Positions 26,651-34,410 of a DNA stretch of 64,000 nt are shown in pieces. The stretch comes from Solimonas sp. K1W22B-7 (GTDB lineage: Bacteria > Pseudomonadota > Gammaproteobacteria > Nevskiales > Nevskiaceae): contig NZ_CP031704.1 in the NCBI RefSeq assembly GCF_003428335.1, forward strand, positions 806,001 to 870,000. The letters run 5' to 3'. How positions within the stretch are numbered: the first letter of the stretch is position 1; each line of letters opens with the position of its first letter. The translations under genes and the position numbers were made by a program. The notes beneath the pieces were generated by a model, which was not told the origin of the DNA, did not search any database, and saw nothing but the letters and a program-made list of their open reading frames with translations.

Positions 26651-27625
26651 ATGGCCACCGCAACCCGCAAGAAGCCGCCTGCCGCCGCGCCCAATCTCAC
26701 CGTGCAGGCGCACTCGGTGTCGCGCGCGCTGAACCTGATCGGCGATCGCTGGACGCTGCTGCTGCTGTACTGTTTGTTCCTCGGCGTGAACCGCTACTCC
26801 GAGCTGCTGGCGATGACCGGCATGGCGCGCAGCGTGCTGGCCAACCGCCTGCAGCGCCTGCAGAAGGCCGGCCTGCTGCGGCGCCGGCGCTACCAGCAGA
26901 ACCCGCCGCGCGACGAGTATTTCCTCAGCGAATGCGGCGCCGACCTGCATGACGTCGCCTGCGCGGTGATCGGCTGGGACCGGCGCTGGCACTACGACGC
27001 GAAGAGCCCGATGCACCGCCTGCGCCACGCGGTCTGCGGCCGCGAGTTCACGCCGCAGCAGCACTGCGCCGCCTGCGGCGAGCGCGTCGAGGCGCGCGAC
27101 GTCGAGTGGCGTTCCGGCCCCGGCGCGGGGCTGGACCCGCACCCCGGGCCGCGCGCGCATCGCCGCTCCAGCATCGCCGCCGAGGACATCGACGCCGCGC
27201 ACCCGATCATGCAGCGCAGCTTCGACATCCTCGGCGATCGCTGGACCGCGATGACCGTCGCCGCGGCGTTCTACCGGCATCGCCGCTTCGGCGAGTTCCA
27301 GCAGGCCCTGGGCATCGCCAGCAACATCCTTGCGGACCGGTTGGCTCGCCTGGTGGAGCTGGAGGTGCTGAGCCGCGAGGAAGACGCCCGCGAGGGTTAC
27401 CGTCTGAGCGAGCAGGGCCGCGACCTGTTCCCGATCATCGTCGCGCTGATCCGCTGGGGCGATCGCTGGCTGGCGGGAGCCAAGGGGCCGCCGCTGTTGC
27501 TGGTGCATCGCAGCTGCGGGCAGGCGTTGCGGCCGCGGGTGGGCTGCGACAGGTGCGGCGGGGAGGTGGGGGCGGGGGAGATGCTGCTAAGCGGGGCGAG
27601 ACGACGCGCTTTGGGGATGCGTTGA
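26651..27625 (+). CDS. Double-domain HxlR-type regulator with two zinc-ribbon-like segments
   Basis: The ATG at 26651 gives 324 residues; a TTG at 26612 overlapping the thiolase stop is a possible alternative. Two HxlR winged-helix domains are present, at about 17-120 and 185-280, each containing GDRW followed by the helix-turn-helix and an arginine-rich wing. Each is followed by a short Cys motif: C129, C139, C142 and C289, C299, C302. HxlR proteins normally have one domain and act as dimers, so this looks like a fused tandem. It is the last gene of the oxygenase-thiolase run and is a likely local repressor or activator. Confidence 0.85.
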   Translation: MATATRKKPPAAAPNLTVQAHSVSRALNLIGDRWTLLLLYCLFLGVNRYSELLAMTGMARSVLANRLQRLQKAGLLRRRRYQQNPPRDEYFLSECGADLHDVACAVIGWDRRWHYDAKSPMHRLRHAVCGREFTPQQHCAACGERVEARDVEWRSGPGAGLDPHPGPRAHRRSSIAAEDIDAAHPIMQRSFDILGDRWTAMTVAAAFYRHRRFGEFQQALGIASNILADRLARLVELEVLSREEDAREGYRLSEQGRDLFPIIVALIRWGDRWLAGAKGPPLLLVHRSCGQALRPRVGCDRCGGEVGAGEMLLSGARRRALGMR

Positions 27626-27725
27626 ATCGCATCCCCTGCGTCGTCGAGCGCCCGGCCATGGAGGGCCGGGCAGGGGCTCAATCGGGTAGCTGCTGCCTCG
27701 CCATGGATGGCGCTACCGCTGTCCT

Positions 27726-27762
27726 CCTCTCCCGCTGGCGGGAGAGGGCGGGGTGAGGGTGG
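27726..27762. repeat. CCTCTCCCGC palindrome, copy left of the DUF559 gene
   Basis: CCTCTCCCGC and GCGGGAGAGG pair around TG, followed by a GGTGAGGGTGG tail. The copy at 28164-28202 is the same unit in the opposite orientation, so the DUF559 gene lies between inverted copies. Confidence 0.9.
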
Positions 27763-27797
27763 TGCAGGATGAAACTCGCTGAGGCTTGCCAGGATGC

Positions 27798-28157
27798 TCA
27801 GCCCTTCCTGGAAGCCAACTCCAGGCACGTAGTCAGGATCGATTCAAGCACGCGATTTTCCTCGCCCAGCACTTCGTTGTTCCAGTACCGCAGCACGCGC
27901 CATCCGTTCCTTTCCAGAAAGCGTGTGCGCTGTTCGTCGTGCTCGGCGCGCTCGTCGTGCTGGCCGCCGTCGACTTCCACGGCCAGCATCAGATCGACGC
28001 AGGCGAAGTCGAGGACGTAGGGGGCGATCGGGAACTGGCGTCGGAACTTGTGGCCGTTGAGTTGGGCGGCGCGCAGGCGGTGCCAAAGACGCCGCTCGGC
28101 GTCGGTCATCGAACGGCGCAGGGTCCGCGCCTTTCGAATGCCTTTACGGGGTTCCAT
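27798..28157 (-). CDS. DUF559 endonuclease-domain protein
   Basis: The 119-residue protein is a DUF559 member, a Vsr-like nuclease fold of unknown target. Features seen are the N-terminal RKARTLRRSMTDAERRLW, the FRRQ.PIAPYVLDFAC segment and VEVDGGQHDE, holding the acidic residues of the fold. The start ATG at 28157 follows AACATGGAACC without a clear ribosome site. It is flanked by inverted copies of a palindromic repeat (27726-27762 and 28164-28202), an arrangement that suggests the gene and repeats move or spread together. Confidence 0.85.
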   Translation of the reverse strand: MEPRKGIRKARTLRRSMTDAERRLWHRLRAAQLNGHKFRRQFPIAPYVLDFACVDLMLAVEVDGGQHDERAEHDEQRTRFLERNGWRVLRYWNNEVLGEENRVLESILTTCLELASRKG

Positions 28158-28163
28158 GTTGCA

Positions 28164-28202
28164 CCACCCTCACCCCCACCCTCTCCCGCCAGCGGGAGAG
28201 GG
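28164..28202. repeat. CCTCTCCCGC palindrome, inverted copy right of the DUF559 gene
   Basis: CCACCCTCACCCCCACCCTC leads into CTCTCCCGCCAGCGGGAGAG. Read on the minus strand it matches the unit at 27726-27762 nearly base for base. A third copy lies at 35723-35761. Confidence 0.9.
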
Positions 28203-28227
28203 AGACAAGAGATGGGGCAGTTTGGAC

Positions 28228-28680
28228 TTAGTGATGTCCGTAGCCTTTGCCGACCATCGTAATCAGCAACGCCACCAGCGCCACCAGCGTCAGCTGTACA
28301 TGCACCAGGATCCTGGTCTTGCGCACCGCATCTGCGCCCGGCAAGCCGCCGCCGCTGGACAGCTGCTTGCTCCAGCGCATGAACCGGATCGTCGGCACGA
28401 GGGAGATCAGCGCGGCCAGCACGAAGGCGGTGATCACGCCGTGCATCAGGCCGTTGTGCCAGTACCAGTCGGCGCCCTTGCCGCCGTGGTACATGCGCAG
28501 GAGGCCGGTGACGAACACCAGGCCGGCGGTGATGCCGTAGAGGCGGTCCACGCGCGGCAGCAGCTGCACGGTCTCGCTGGAGGGCGTCAGCTTGAGCAGG
28601 TACAGCTCGGCGACGGCGCCGCCGGCCATCATCAGCACGGCGAGGTAGTGGATCCAGGGCAGGACGACGGTGGCGAGCAT
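28228..28680 (-). CDS. DUF2214 family inner membrane protein
   Basis: The ATG at 28680 gives 150 residues with four predicted membrane helices: WIHYLAVLMMAGGAVAEL, YGITAGLVFVTGLLRMY, GVITAFVLAALISLVPT and LTLVALVALLITMVG. The HYLAVLMMAGG opening and GADWYWHNG loop match DUF2214, a family of small integral membrane proteins of unknown role. The C-terminus ends GYGHH. It is divergent from the mini-curlin genes. Confidence 0.8.
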   Translation of the reverse strand: MLATVVLPWIHYLAVLMMAGGAVAELYLLKLTPSSETVQLLPRVDRLYGITAGLVFVTGLLRMYHGGKGADWYWHNGLMHGVITAFVLAALISLVPTIRFMRWSKQLSSGGGLPGADAVRKTRILVHVQLTLVALVALLITMVGKGYGHH

Positions 28681-28858
28681 GGGCTTTCTCGGTGGGCTTG
28701 AGGGATCAGGGAAAAGCGGCCTATCAGAATTACATTGCAGCTTAATGACAATAGGCGTAGCTTCAATCCTCATGTAGGGGCCGCTGCGGTATCCGGCCCT
28801 GAATGGACTCAGGGCGTGGCTGCTGGCGGGCTTGTCCTTCGCGACCGGGAGAACTCCC

Positions 28859-29179
28859 ATGACGAGGCGTGCCTTGTTTTGTGCCGCGTTGCTGCTGGTC
28901 CAGCTGCCGCTGCATGCGGAAGACCTCGAGAGCGAGGTCCTCGCCGAGCGCAGCGCCGACATCGATGTCGGTGGCGTCTCCGGCTTGCCGGCGGCGGAGA
29001 TCGAGGCGGGCCTGCTGTCGAACCGCGTGCTGATCGAGCAGGCCGGCAGCGACCACTACGCCATGGTGGACCAGTCCGGCCGCGACAATTACGCCAGCAT
29101 CCAGCAGGCCGGCACCGGCGCTTCGGCGCTGATCGTCCAGTCCGGCAGCGGCAACTTCGCGGTGGTGCAGCAGCGCTGA
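28859..29179 (+). CDS. Secreted mini-curlin-like protein 1
   Basis: The ATG at 28859 follows GGGAGAAC and gives 106 residues: a signal peptide (cleavage near LHA-ED, residue 20), an acidic linker with EVLAERSADIDVG, then about four 11-residue half-repeats from residue 57. The repeats match the curlin pattern Q-x-G-x-x-N-x-A: EQAGSDHYAMV, DQSGRDNYASI, QQAGTGASALI and VQSGSGNFAVV. Curlin repeats stack into extracellular amyloid. A second, related copy follows 169 bases later. No csgE, csgF or csgG is visible in this window, so export is unexplained. Confidence 0.8.
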   Translation: MTRRALFCAALLLVQLPLHAEDLESEVLAERSADIDVGGVSGLPAAEIEAGLLSNRVLIEQAGSDHYAMVDQSGRDNYASIQQAGTGASALIVQSGSGNFAVVQQR

Positions 29180-29348
29180 AGCCGCTCGCGACGGGCGTCT
29201 GACGCACCGCAACATGACAGGCTGATGGCAAGTGCGCGCCATCGGTCGGTCCATGGCGACCGCTGGATGCGGCGGGGGCCTGAAGAGCATCCAGCGCGAG
29301 GCCTGGCGGCCGCTATCCGGGGCATTCCCGATCGCCAGGAGCCGCGCC

Positions 29349-29672
29349 ATGTCCCGTTCCACCCTGCTCTGTCTCGCCCTGCTGCTGGTGCCGGCGCCGC
29401 TGCTCGCGGCCGACCTCGAAAGCCAGATCCTGGCGGAGCGCGAGGCCGACATCGATCTCGGCAGCGGCTCCGCCGCCGCAACGCCGGCGCAGGTGGAGGA
29501 GAGCCTGCTGCGCAACCGCATCGCCATGGAGCAGTCCGGCCGCGACAACTACGCACGGGTGGAGCAGTCCGGCAGTGCCAACTTCGCCAGCGTCAGCCAG
29601 CAGGGCGTCGGTGCTTCGGCTTACATCCTGCAGTCGGGCAGCGGCAATACGGCGGTGATCGTGCAGCGCTGA
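29349..29672 (+). CDS. Secreted mini-curlin-like protein 2
   Basis: The ATG at 29349 follows AGGAG and gives 107 residues with a signal peptide (cleavage near LAA, residue 21). It shares the DLES.ILAER.ADIDLG segment and the repeat block with the upstream gene: EQSGRDNYARV, EQSGSANFASV, SQQGVGASAYI and LQSGSGNTAVI. Both end in VQR or QQR. Tandem duplication is evident, reminiscent of the csgB/csgA pair, where one nucleates the other, but both are much shorter than CsgA. A minus-strand terminator separates it from nrdA. Confidence 0.8.
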   Translation: MSRSTLLCLALLLVPAPLLAADLESQILAEREADIDLGSGSAAATPAQVEESLLRNRIAMEQSGRDNYARVEQSGSANFASVSQQGVGASAYILQSGSGNTAVIVQR

Positions 29673-29685
29673 GCGGGGTCCCAAG

Positions 29686-29716
29686 AAAAAGGCCGCTCCG
29701 GTTGCCCGGAGCGGCC
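29686..29716 (-). terminator. Rho-independent terminator of nrdA
   Basis: GGCCGCTCCG (29691-29700) pairs with CGGAGCGGCC (29707-29716). On the minus strand the stem is followed by TTTTT and lies 22 bases after the nrdA stop. Confidence 0.9.
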
Positions 29717-29737
29717 CTGTTCAACAGCCGCTGAAGC

Positions 29738-32659
29738 CTACTGGCAGGCCTCGCACTCCGGATCCAGGATCGAGCAGACCTTGGCGCTGCCGACGTCGGT
29801 CGACGCCACCGGGGCGGCGACCGGCGCGGCCGGCTTGGCGGAGGAGCCGCCCGGGGCGCCGTTGCCGACGGCGTTCAGGCGGTTGTCCTGGATCGTCGTC
29901 TTCTCGGCGTGGGTGGCACCCAGGGTGCGCAGGTAGTAGGTCGTCTTGAGGCCGGACAGCCAGGCGTGCTTGTACAGTTCGTCCAGCTTCTTGCCGTTGG
30001 GCTGCGCCATGTACAGGTTCAGCGACTGTGCCTGGTCGATCCACTTCTGGCGGCGGCTGGCGGCATCGACGAGGCGCTTGGCGTCGATCTCGAAGGCGCA
30101 CTTGTAGAGCTCCTTGATCTCGGCCGGGATGCGGTCGATGCGCTGCACGCTGCCGTCGAAGTACTTCAGGTCATGCGCCATCACCTCGTCCCAGAGGCCG
30201 AGCTTCTTGAGGTCGTTGACCAGGTACTCGTTGACCACGGTGAACTCGCCGGACAGGTTCGATTTGACGTACAGGTTCTGGTACGTCGGCTCGATCGACT
30301 GCGACACGCCGGTGATGTTGGCGATGGTCGCGGTCGGGGCGATGGCCATGGTGTTGGAGTTGCGGATGCCGACCTGGCGGATCTGCGCGCGCAGGCCGTC
30401 CCAGTCGAACTGGCCGGAGACCGCCGTGTCCTGCTTCAGGTACTTGCCGCGGGTCTTGGCCAGGATCTGGATGGAGTCCACCGGCAGGATGCCCTGGTCC
30501 CACAGCGAGCCCTTGAAGGAGCTGTAGGCGCCGCGCTCGGCGGCCAGGTTGGAACTGGCCTTGATCGCGAAGTAGCTGACGGCTTCCATCGAGTGGTCGG
30601 CGAACTGGATCGCGGCGTCGCTCTCGTAGGGCAGGCGCAGCTTGTACAGCGCGTCGTTGAAGCCCATCACGCCCATGCCGACCGGACGGTGGCGCAGGTT
30701 GGAATTGCGCGCCGTGGCCACCGAGTAGTAGTTGTACTCGATGACGTTGTCGAGCATGCGCATGGCGGTGTTGACCGTGCGCTCCAGCTTGGCCACGTCG
30801 AGCTTGCCGTCGACGATGTGCGCCGGCAGGTTGATGGAGCCGAGGTTGCAGACGGCGATTTCCTGGCCGGCCTTGGTGTTCAGCGTGATCTCGGTGCAGA
30901 GATTGGAGCTGTGCACGACGCCGACGTGCTGCTGCGGCGAGCGCAGGTTGCAGGGGTCCTTGAAGGTGACCCAGGGGTGGCCGGTTTCGAACAGCATCGA
31001 CAGCATCTTGCGCCACAGGTTGAGCGCCGGCATGCGCTTGAAGTTCTTGATGCGGCCGTCGTCGGCCAGCTTCTCGTACTCGCAGTAGCGCTTCTCGAAG
31101 GCGTCGCCCACCAGGTCGTGCAGGTCCGGCGTCTCCTCGGGGGAGAACAGCGTCCACTGGCCTTCTTCCATGACGCGCTTCATGAAGTAGTCCGGCACCC
31201 AGTTGGCCGTGTTCATGTCGTGCGTGCGGCGGCGGTCGTCGCCGGTGTTCTTGCGCAGTTCGAGGAATTCCTCGATGTCGCGGTGCCAGGTCTCCAGGTA
31301 GCCGCAGACCGCGCCCTTGCGCTTGCCGCCCTGGTTGACCGCCACGGCGGTGTCGTTGGCCACCTTCAGGAACGGCACGACGCCGTTGGACTTGCCGTTG
31401 GTGCCCTTGATGTAGCCGCCCATGCCGCGCACCGGGGTCCAGTCGTTGCCGAGGCCGCCGGCAAACTTGGACAGCAGGGCGTTGTCGTGGATGGCGCCGA
31501 AGATGCCGCCGAGGTCGTCGGGCACCGTGGTCAGGTAGCAGGACGACAGCTGCGGGCGCAGCGTGCCGGAGTTGAACAGCGTCGGCGTCGACGACATGAA
31601 GTCGAAGGACGACATCAGCGTGTAGAACTCGATGGCGCGGGCTTCGCGGTCGATCTCGTTCATCGCCAGGCCCATGGCCACGCGCATGAAGAAGGCCTGC
31701 GGCAGCTCGAAGCGGATCCTGTTGCTGTGGATGAAGTAGCGGTCGTACAGGGTCTGCAGGCCCAGGTAGTCGAACTTCTGGTCACGGTCGGCGAGCAGGG
31801 CCTTGCCCAGCGCGTCGAGGTCGTACAGGGCGAGCTTGGGGTCCAGCAGCTCCAGCTCCACGGCGCGGTGGATGAAGGCGCTGAAGTAGGCCGGGTACAG
31901 GCCCTTCATGTCCTCGAAGGTGGGGCGGGTTTCCGGCAGGCCCAGGAACTTCAGGGCCTCGTGGCGCATGGCGTCGCAGAGCAGGCGCGCCGACACGTAG
32001 GTGTAGTTGGGCTCCTTCTCGATGCGGGCGCGGGCGGCCAGGGTCACGGCCTGCGACAGCTCGGCCTCGGGGATGCCGTCGTAGAGGTCGCGCAGGGCGG
32101 AGGTGACCACCTCGTCGACGCTGACGCCGGTCAGGCCGGCGCAGGACTCGCTGACGACGCGGCGCAGGCGCGCCTCGTCCAGCGGCACGGAGCGGCCGTC
32201 GTCGAGCTTGACCGACAGGCGCGGCTGGCTGGACTCGGGGGCCTTGGCGGCCTCGGAGGCGCGCTCCTTGGCGCGCTCGGCGCGATAGATCACGTAGGAG
32301 CGGGCGATCTTGTGCTCGCCGGCGCGCATCAGGGCCAGTTCGACCTGGTCCTGGATGTCTTCGATGTGCAGGGTGCCGCCGCCGGAGATGTGGCGGGTCA
32401 GGGCCTGCACGACCTGGGCGGTGATGGCCTCGACCTTCTCGCGCACGGCGGCCGAGGCGGCGGCAGCGCCACCCTCGACGGCCAGGAAGGCCTTGGTCAC
32501 GGCGATGCTGATCTTGCCGGCGTCGAAGCCGGTGACCTTGCCGTTGCGGCGGATGACCTTGATGCCGCCGGGGGCGGTGGCCGCGACTTCCACCGTGGAG
32601 GCGGGGGCGGGCGGGGCGCGGCGGGATTCTTGGGTGACGGCGGTGGATTCGTTCTGCAT
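29738..32659 (-). CDS. nrdA: Ribonucleoside-diphosphate reductase class I, large subunit
   Basis: The ATG at 32659 follows GGGGGAGAGCAC and gives 973 residues. Two N-terminal ATP-cone domains are visible, one starting VIRRNGKVTGFDAGKI at about residue 40 and one around 150-235, as in Pseudomonas NrdA. The catalytic part has SSCYLTTVPDDLGGIFG, the NLCTEITLNT and VCNLGSINL segments, and the C-terminal CEACQ redox pair. The enzyme reduces ribonucleotides to deoxyribonucleotides with a radical-generating NrdB partner. No nrdB lies next to it in the window. A predicted NrdR box pair is upstream. Confidence 0.95.
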   Translation of the reverse strand: MQNESTAVTQESRRAPPAPASTVEVAATAPGGIKVIRRNGKVTGFDAGKISIAVTKAFLAVEGGAAAASAAVREKVEAITAQVVQALTRHISGGGTLHIEDIQDQVELALMRAGEHKIARSYVIYRAERAKERASEAAKAPESSQPRLSVKLDDGRSVPLDEARLRRVVSESCAGLTGVSVDEVVTSALRDLYDGIPEAELSQAVTLAARARIEKEPNYTYVSARLLCDAMRHEALKFLGLPETRPTFEDMKGLYPAYFSAFIHRAVELELLDPKLALYDLDALGKALLADRDQKFDYLGLQTLYDRYFIHSNRIRFELPQAFFMRVAMGLAMNEIDREARAIEFYTLMSSFDFMSSTPTLFNSGTLRPQLSSCYLTTVPDDLGGIFGAIHDNALLSKFAGGLGNDWTPVRGMGGYIKGTNGKSNGVVPFLKVANDTAVAVNQGGKRKGAVCGYLETWHRDIEEFLELRKNTGDDRRRTHDMNTANWVPDYFMKRVMEEGQWTLFSPEETPDLHDLVGDAFEKRYCEYEKLADDGRIKNFKRMPALNLWRKMLSMLFETGHPWVTFKDPCNLRSPQQHVGVVHSSNLCTEITLNTKAGQEIAVCNLGSINLPAHIVDGKLDVAKLERTVNTAMRMLDNVIEYNYYSVATARNSNLRHRPVGMGVMGFNDALYKLRLPYESDAAIQFADHSMEAVSYFAIKASSNLAAERGAYSSFKGSLWDQGILPVDSIQILAKTRGKYLKQDTAVSGQFDWDGLRAQIRQVGIRNSNTMAIAPTATIANITGVSQSIEPTYQNLYVKSNLSGEFTVVNEYLVNDLKKLGLWDEVMAHDLKYFDGSVQRIDRIPAEIKELYKCAFEIDAKRLVDAASRRQKWIDQAQSLNLYMAQPNGKKLDELYKHAWLSGLKTTYYLRTLGATHAEKTTIQDNRLNAVGNGAPGGSSAKPAAPVAAPVASTDVGSAKVCSILDPECEACQ

Positions 32660-32771
32660 GTGCTCTCCCCCTGGATGATGGGTCCTCGCGGGCGCCAAGG
32701 GCGCGGCGACCTGCGGGCTTCTTCGGAGTACCTGAAGCCGCGTCCTTACGGGGGTGGCTCGGATAGTGTTG

Positions 32772-32819
32772 CTACCATATCTTGTGGTTCTTGCGGTCGT
32801 CAACCCCAAGCGTTTGTGT
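32772..32819. promoter_or_regulatory. Predicted NrdR box pair upstream of nrdA
   Basis: CTACCATATCTTGTGG (32772-32787) and CCCCAAGCGTTTGTGT (32804-32819) match the NrdR box consensus (acaCwAtATaTwGtgt) at 11 and 10 of 16 positions. Their starts are 32 bases apart, the three-helical-turn spacing expected for NrdR tetramer binding. They lie about 110-160 bases before the nrdA ATG. NrdR would repress nrdA when dATP is high. The individual matches are moderate; the spacing is the stronger argument. Confidence 0.6.
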
Positions 32820-32946
32820 CCAAGACGGTGCAAAGACCCTGCCAAAACTGTGCATAAGCTGGGGATTGAAGGGTAAAAAACACGGTCCCATGCGGCTTGC
32901 GGGGCGAGGCGGCCCGGGAAGGCCCGGGATTGCGTGATCGGGCACG

Positions 32947-32976
32947 AAAAAGCCCGCAGGAACGGGCCTTGCGGGC
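32947..32976 (-). terminator. Rho-independent terminator after the FHA gene
   Basis: GCCCGCA (32952-32958) pairs with TGCGGGC (32970-32976); on the minus strand the stem is followed by TTTTT. It lies about 70 bases after the FHA gene stop. Confidence 0.8.
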
Positions 32977-32987
32977 GGTCGTCGAAT

Positions 32988-33042
32988 GAGATTATTTATA
33001 TAATTATTTAATTAATTTCATCTATATAAAAACCAAAAAAGC
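32988..33042. other. Sharply AT-rich tract
   Basis: About 55 bases are almost entirely A and T (for example ATTATTTATATAATTATTTA), between the FHA gene stop and its terminator. In a genome of this GC content such a tract stands out. It contains no reading frame of note and could be an H-NS-type binding tract, an insertion scar or a mobile-element relic. Confidence 0.6.
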
Positions 33043-33048
33043 TATGGA

Positions 33049-33999
33049 TCACTGCTGTTCGGTACGCATCATCTTGGTGTCGCCGTCGCTGCCGGCATCG
33101 CCGGCCATCGACAGGCGGCTGGGCGTGCAGGAGTAGCGCACCACCTCGCCGGTCTGCGTGGACAGCGGTGCGCCCGGGCTGATCGCGCCTTCGCCTGCCA
33201 GCACGATCTTCTCGTTCTTGATCAGCAGTTCCTGGCCGCCACCGGTGAGCACGTAGGTGCCGTTGCGGCTGTCGTCGACGTAGTAGAACTTTTCCTTCTC
33301 GAACTCGATGCGGCCGTGCACGCGCGAGGATTTCTCGCCGCTGACCTGCACGCCGCAGCTCTTGTCGCGACCGATCAGGATCGGGCAGTCGCTGGAACGG
33401 AAGGTCTGCGGCACGCCGCGCACGCGCAGCGTCAGCACCAGGAACACCCCGTCGGTGCTGGTGCCCAGCCCGGCCAGGCGCGTCTCCTGGTTCTCGGTGC
33501 TCTCGTTGTCGACCATCGGCAGGATGAACAGGTCGCTGCGCGCCGAGGGGCGCGGCGGCGGCATGATCTCGCCCGGACGGAACTGGGCGACGAAGTCGCG
33601 CAGGCCGGCCACGCCGTTCTGCGGCACCGCCGACACCAGGCCGGCGAGGCGGAAGGTCCAGTCGCTCTTGACGCGCGCCTGCTCGATGACGACCGCGCCA
33701 TGGCCCAGGATCACGCGGGCATCCAGGCCCAGGCGGCTCAGGTCGGTGTCGCGGGCGCTGGCCACCAGCTGGGCCACCCGCCGCGCCATCTGCAGGGCGT
33801 TGGCGGGTTCCGGGAAGAACACGTAGAGCTTGCGCGGCGTGGCCTCCATCACCATGCCTTCCAGGCGGGTGGCGGCCGAGGTCAGCTCGCGCACCTCGGC
33901 GAAGTTCAGCGGGGCGTCGACGATCTGGTTGGGGCGCGACTCGCTGAAGTCGGCGTAGAGCGCGGCACCACGGTACTGGCCATCGGATATCTGGGTCAT
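33049..33999 (-). CDS. FHA-domain protein with degenerate cyclase-like N-terminus
   Basis: The 316-residue protein has a C-terminal FHA domain with GRDKS (210-214), S224/R226/H228 and DSRNGTYV (243-250), which would bind phosphothreonine. Its N-terminal 130 residues resemble a class III nucleotide cyclase homology domain (YADFSES at 15-21 and VILGHGAVV at 97-105) but lack the metal-binding and catalytic residues, so it is probably not an active cyclase. A Ser/Thr kinase gene is encoded divergently 411 bases away, a natural partner. A shortened relative lies directly upstream on the same strand. Confidence 0.85.
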   Translation of the reverse strand: MTQISDGQYRGAALYADFSESRPNQIVDAPLNFAEVRELTSAATRLEGMVMEATPRKLYVFFPEPANALQMARRVAQLVASARDTDLSRLGLDARVILGHGAVVIEQARVKSDWTFRLAGLVSAVPQNGVAGLRDFVAQFRPGEIMPPPRPSARSDLFILPMVDNESTENQETRLAGLGTSTDGVFLVLTLRVRGVPQTFRSSDCPILIGRDKSCGVQVSGEKSSRVHGRIEFEKEKFYYVDDSRNGTYVLTGGGQELLIKNEKIVLAGEGAISPGAPLSTQTGEVVRYSCTPSRLSMAGDAGSDGDTKMMRTEQQ

Positions 34000-34003
34000 G
34001 GCA

Positions 34004-34336
34004 TCACTCGCAACTGTAGCGGAGGGTTTCGCCGGTTTGCTCCAGCAGGGGACAGCCTAGGCTGATCACCCCGCGTCCGGCTAGGGGAAGCGACTCGCGG
34101 CGCAAAAAGACCTCGCGAGCGTCGTCGCCGACGACAGGGTCGGGGCCGCGGAAGCAGGTCGGCACGGCATCGCCGGGTGTCTTGACCCGTTCGCCGCTAT
34201 GCTGGTGCGTGATGCGGCTGAGCGCATGCAGGTGCCGGTCTACCGCCTGCCTGGCGTCGGCGAGCTTTTCGTACGCGGCCGTGCTGCCGCCGAGATCGGC
34301 AGACAGTACGGTGCGCCATGCTCGTTCACCCGCCAT
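34004..34336 (-). pseudogene. Internally deleted relative of the cyclase-FHA protein
   Basis: From the ATG at 34336 the frame gives 110 residues. Residues 7-62 resemble the start of a class III cyclase domain (SADLGGSTAAYEKL, then GERVKTPGDAV). Residues 87-109 match the C-terminal tail of the neighbouring FHA protein at 15 of 23 positions (ISLGCPL against ISPGAPL, then QTGE..RYSC). The whole FHA domain and the middle are missing. It looks like a paralogue that has suffered an in-frame deletion. A TATAAT sequence (minus strand, 34375-34370) lies upstream of the start, so it may still be expressed. Confidence 0.6.
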
Positions 34337-34410
34337 GCGCCAGGTATGTCCCGGAAAAGCTTGAGCTTGATTATACAATCGGGGCGGCGTGGTGCTGGAG
34401 GGCGCCAAAC

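Noticed and set aside
34349-34380. Plus-strand promoter for the kinase with -10 TATACA
   Set aside because: The -35 position has no resemblance to TTGACA at suitable spacing.
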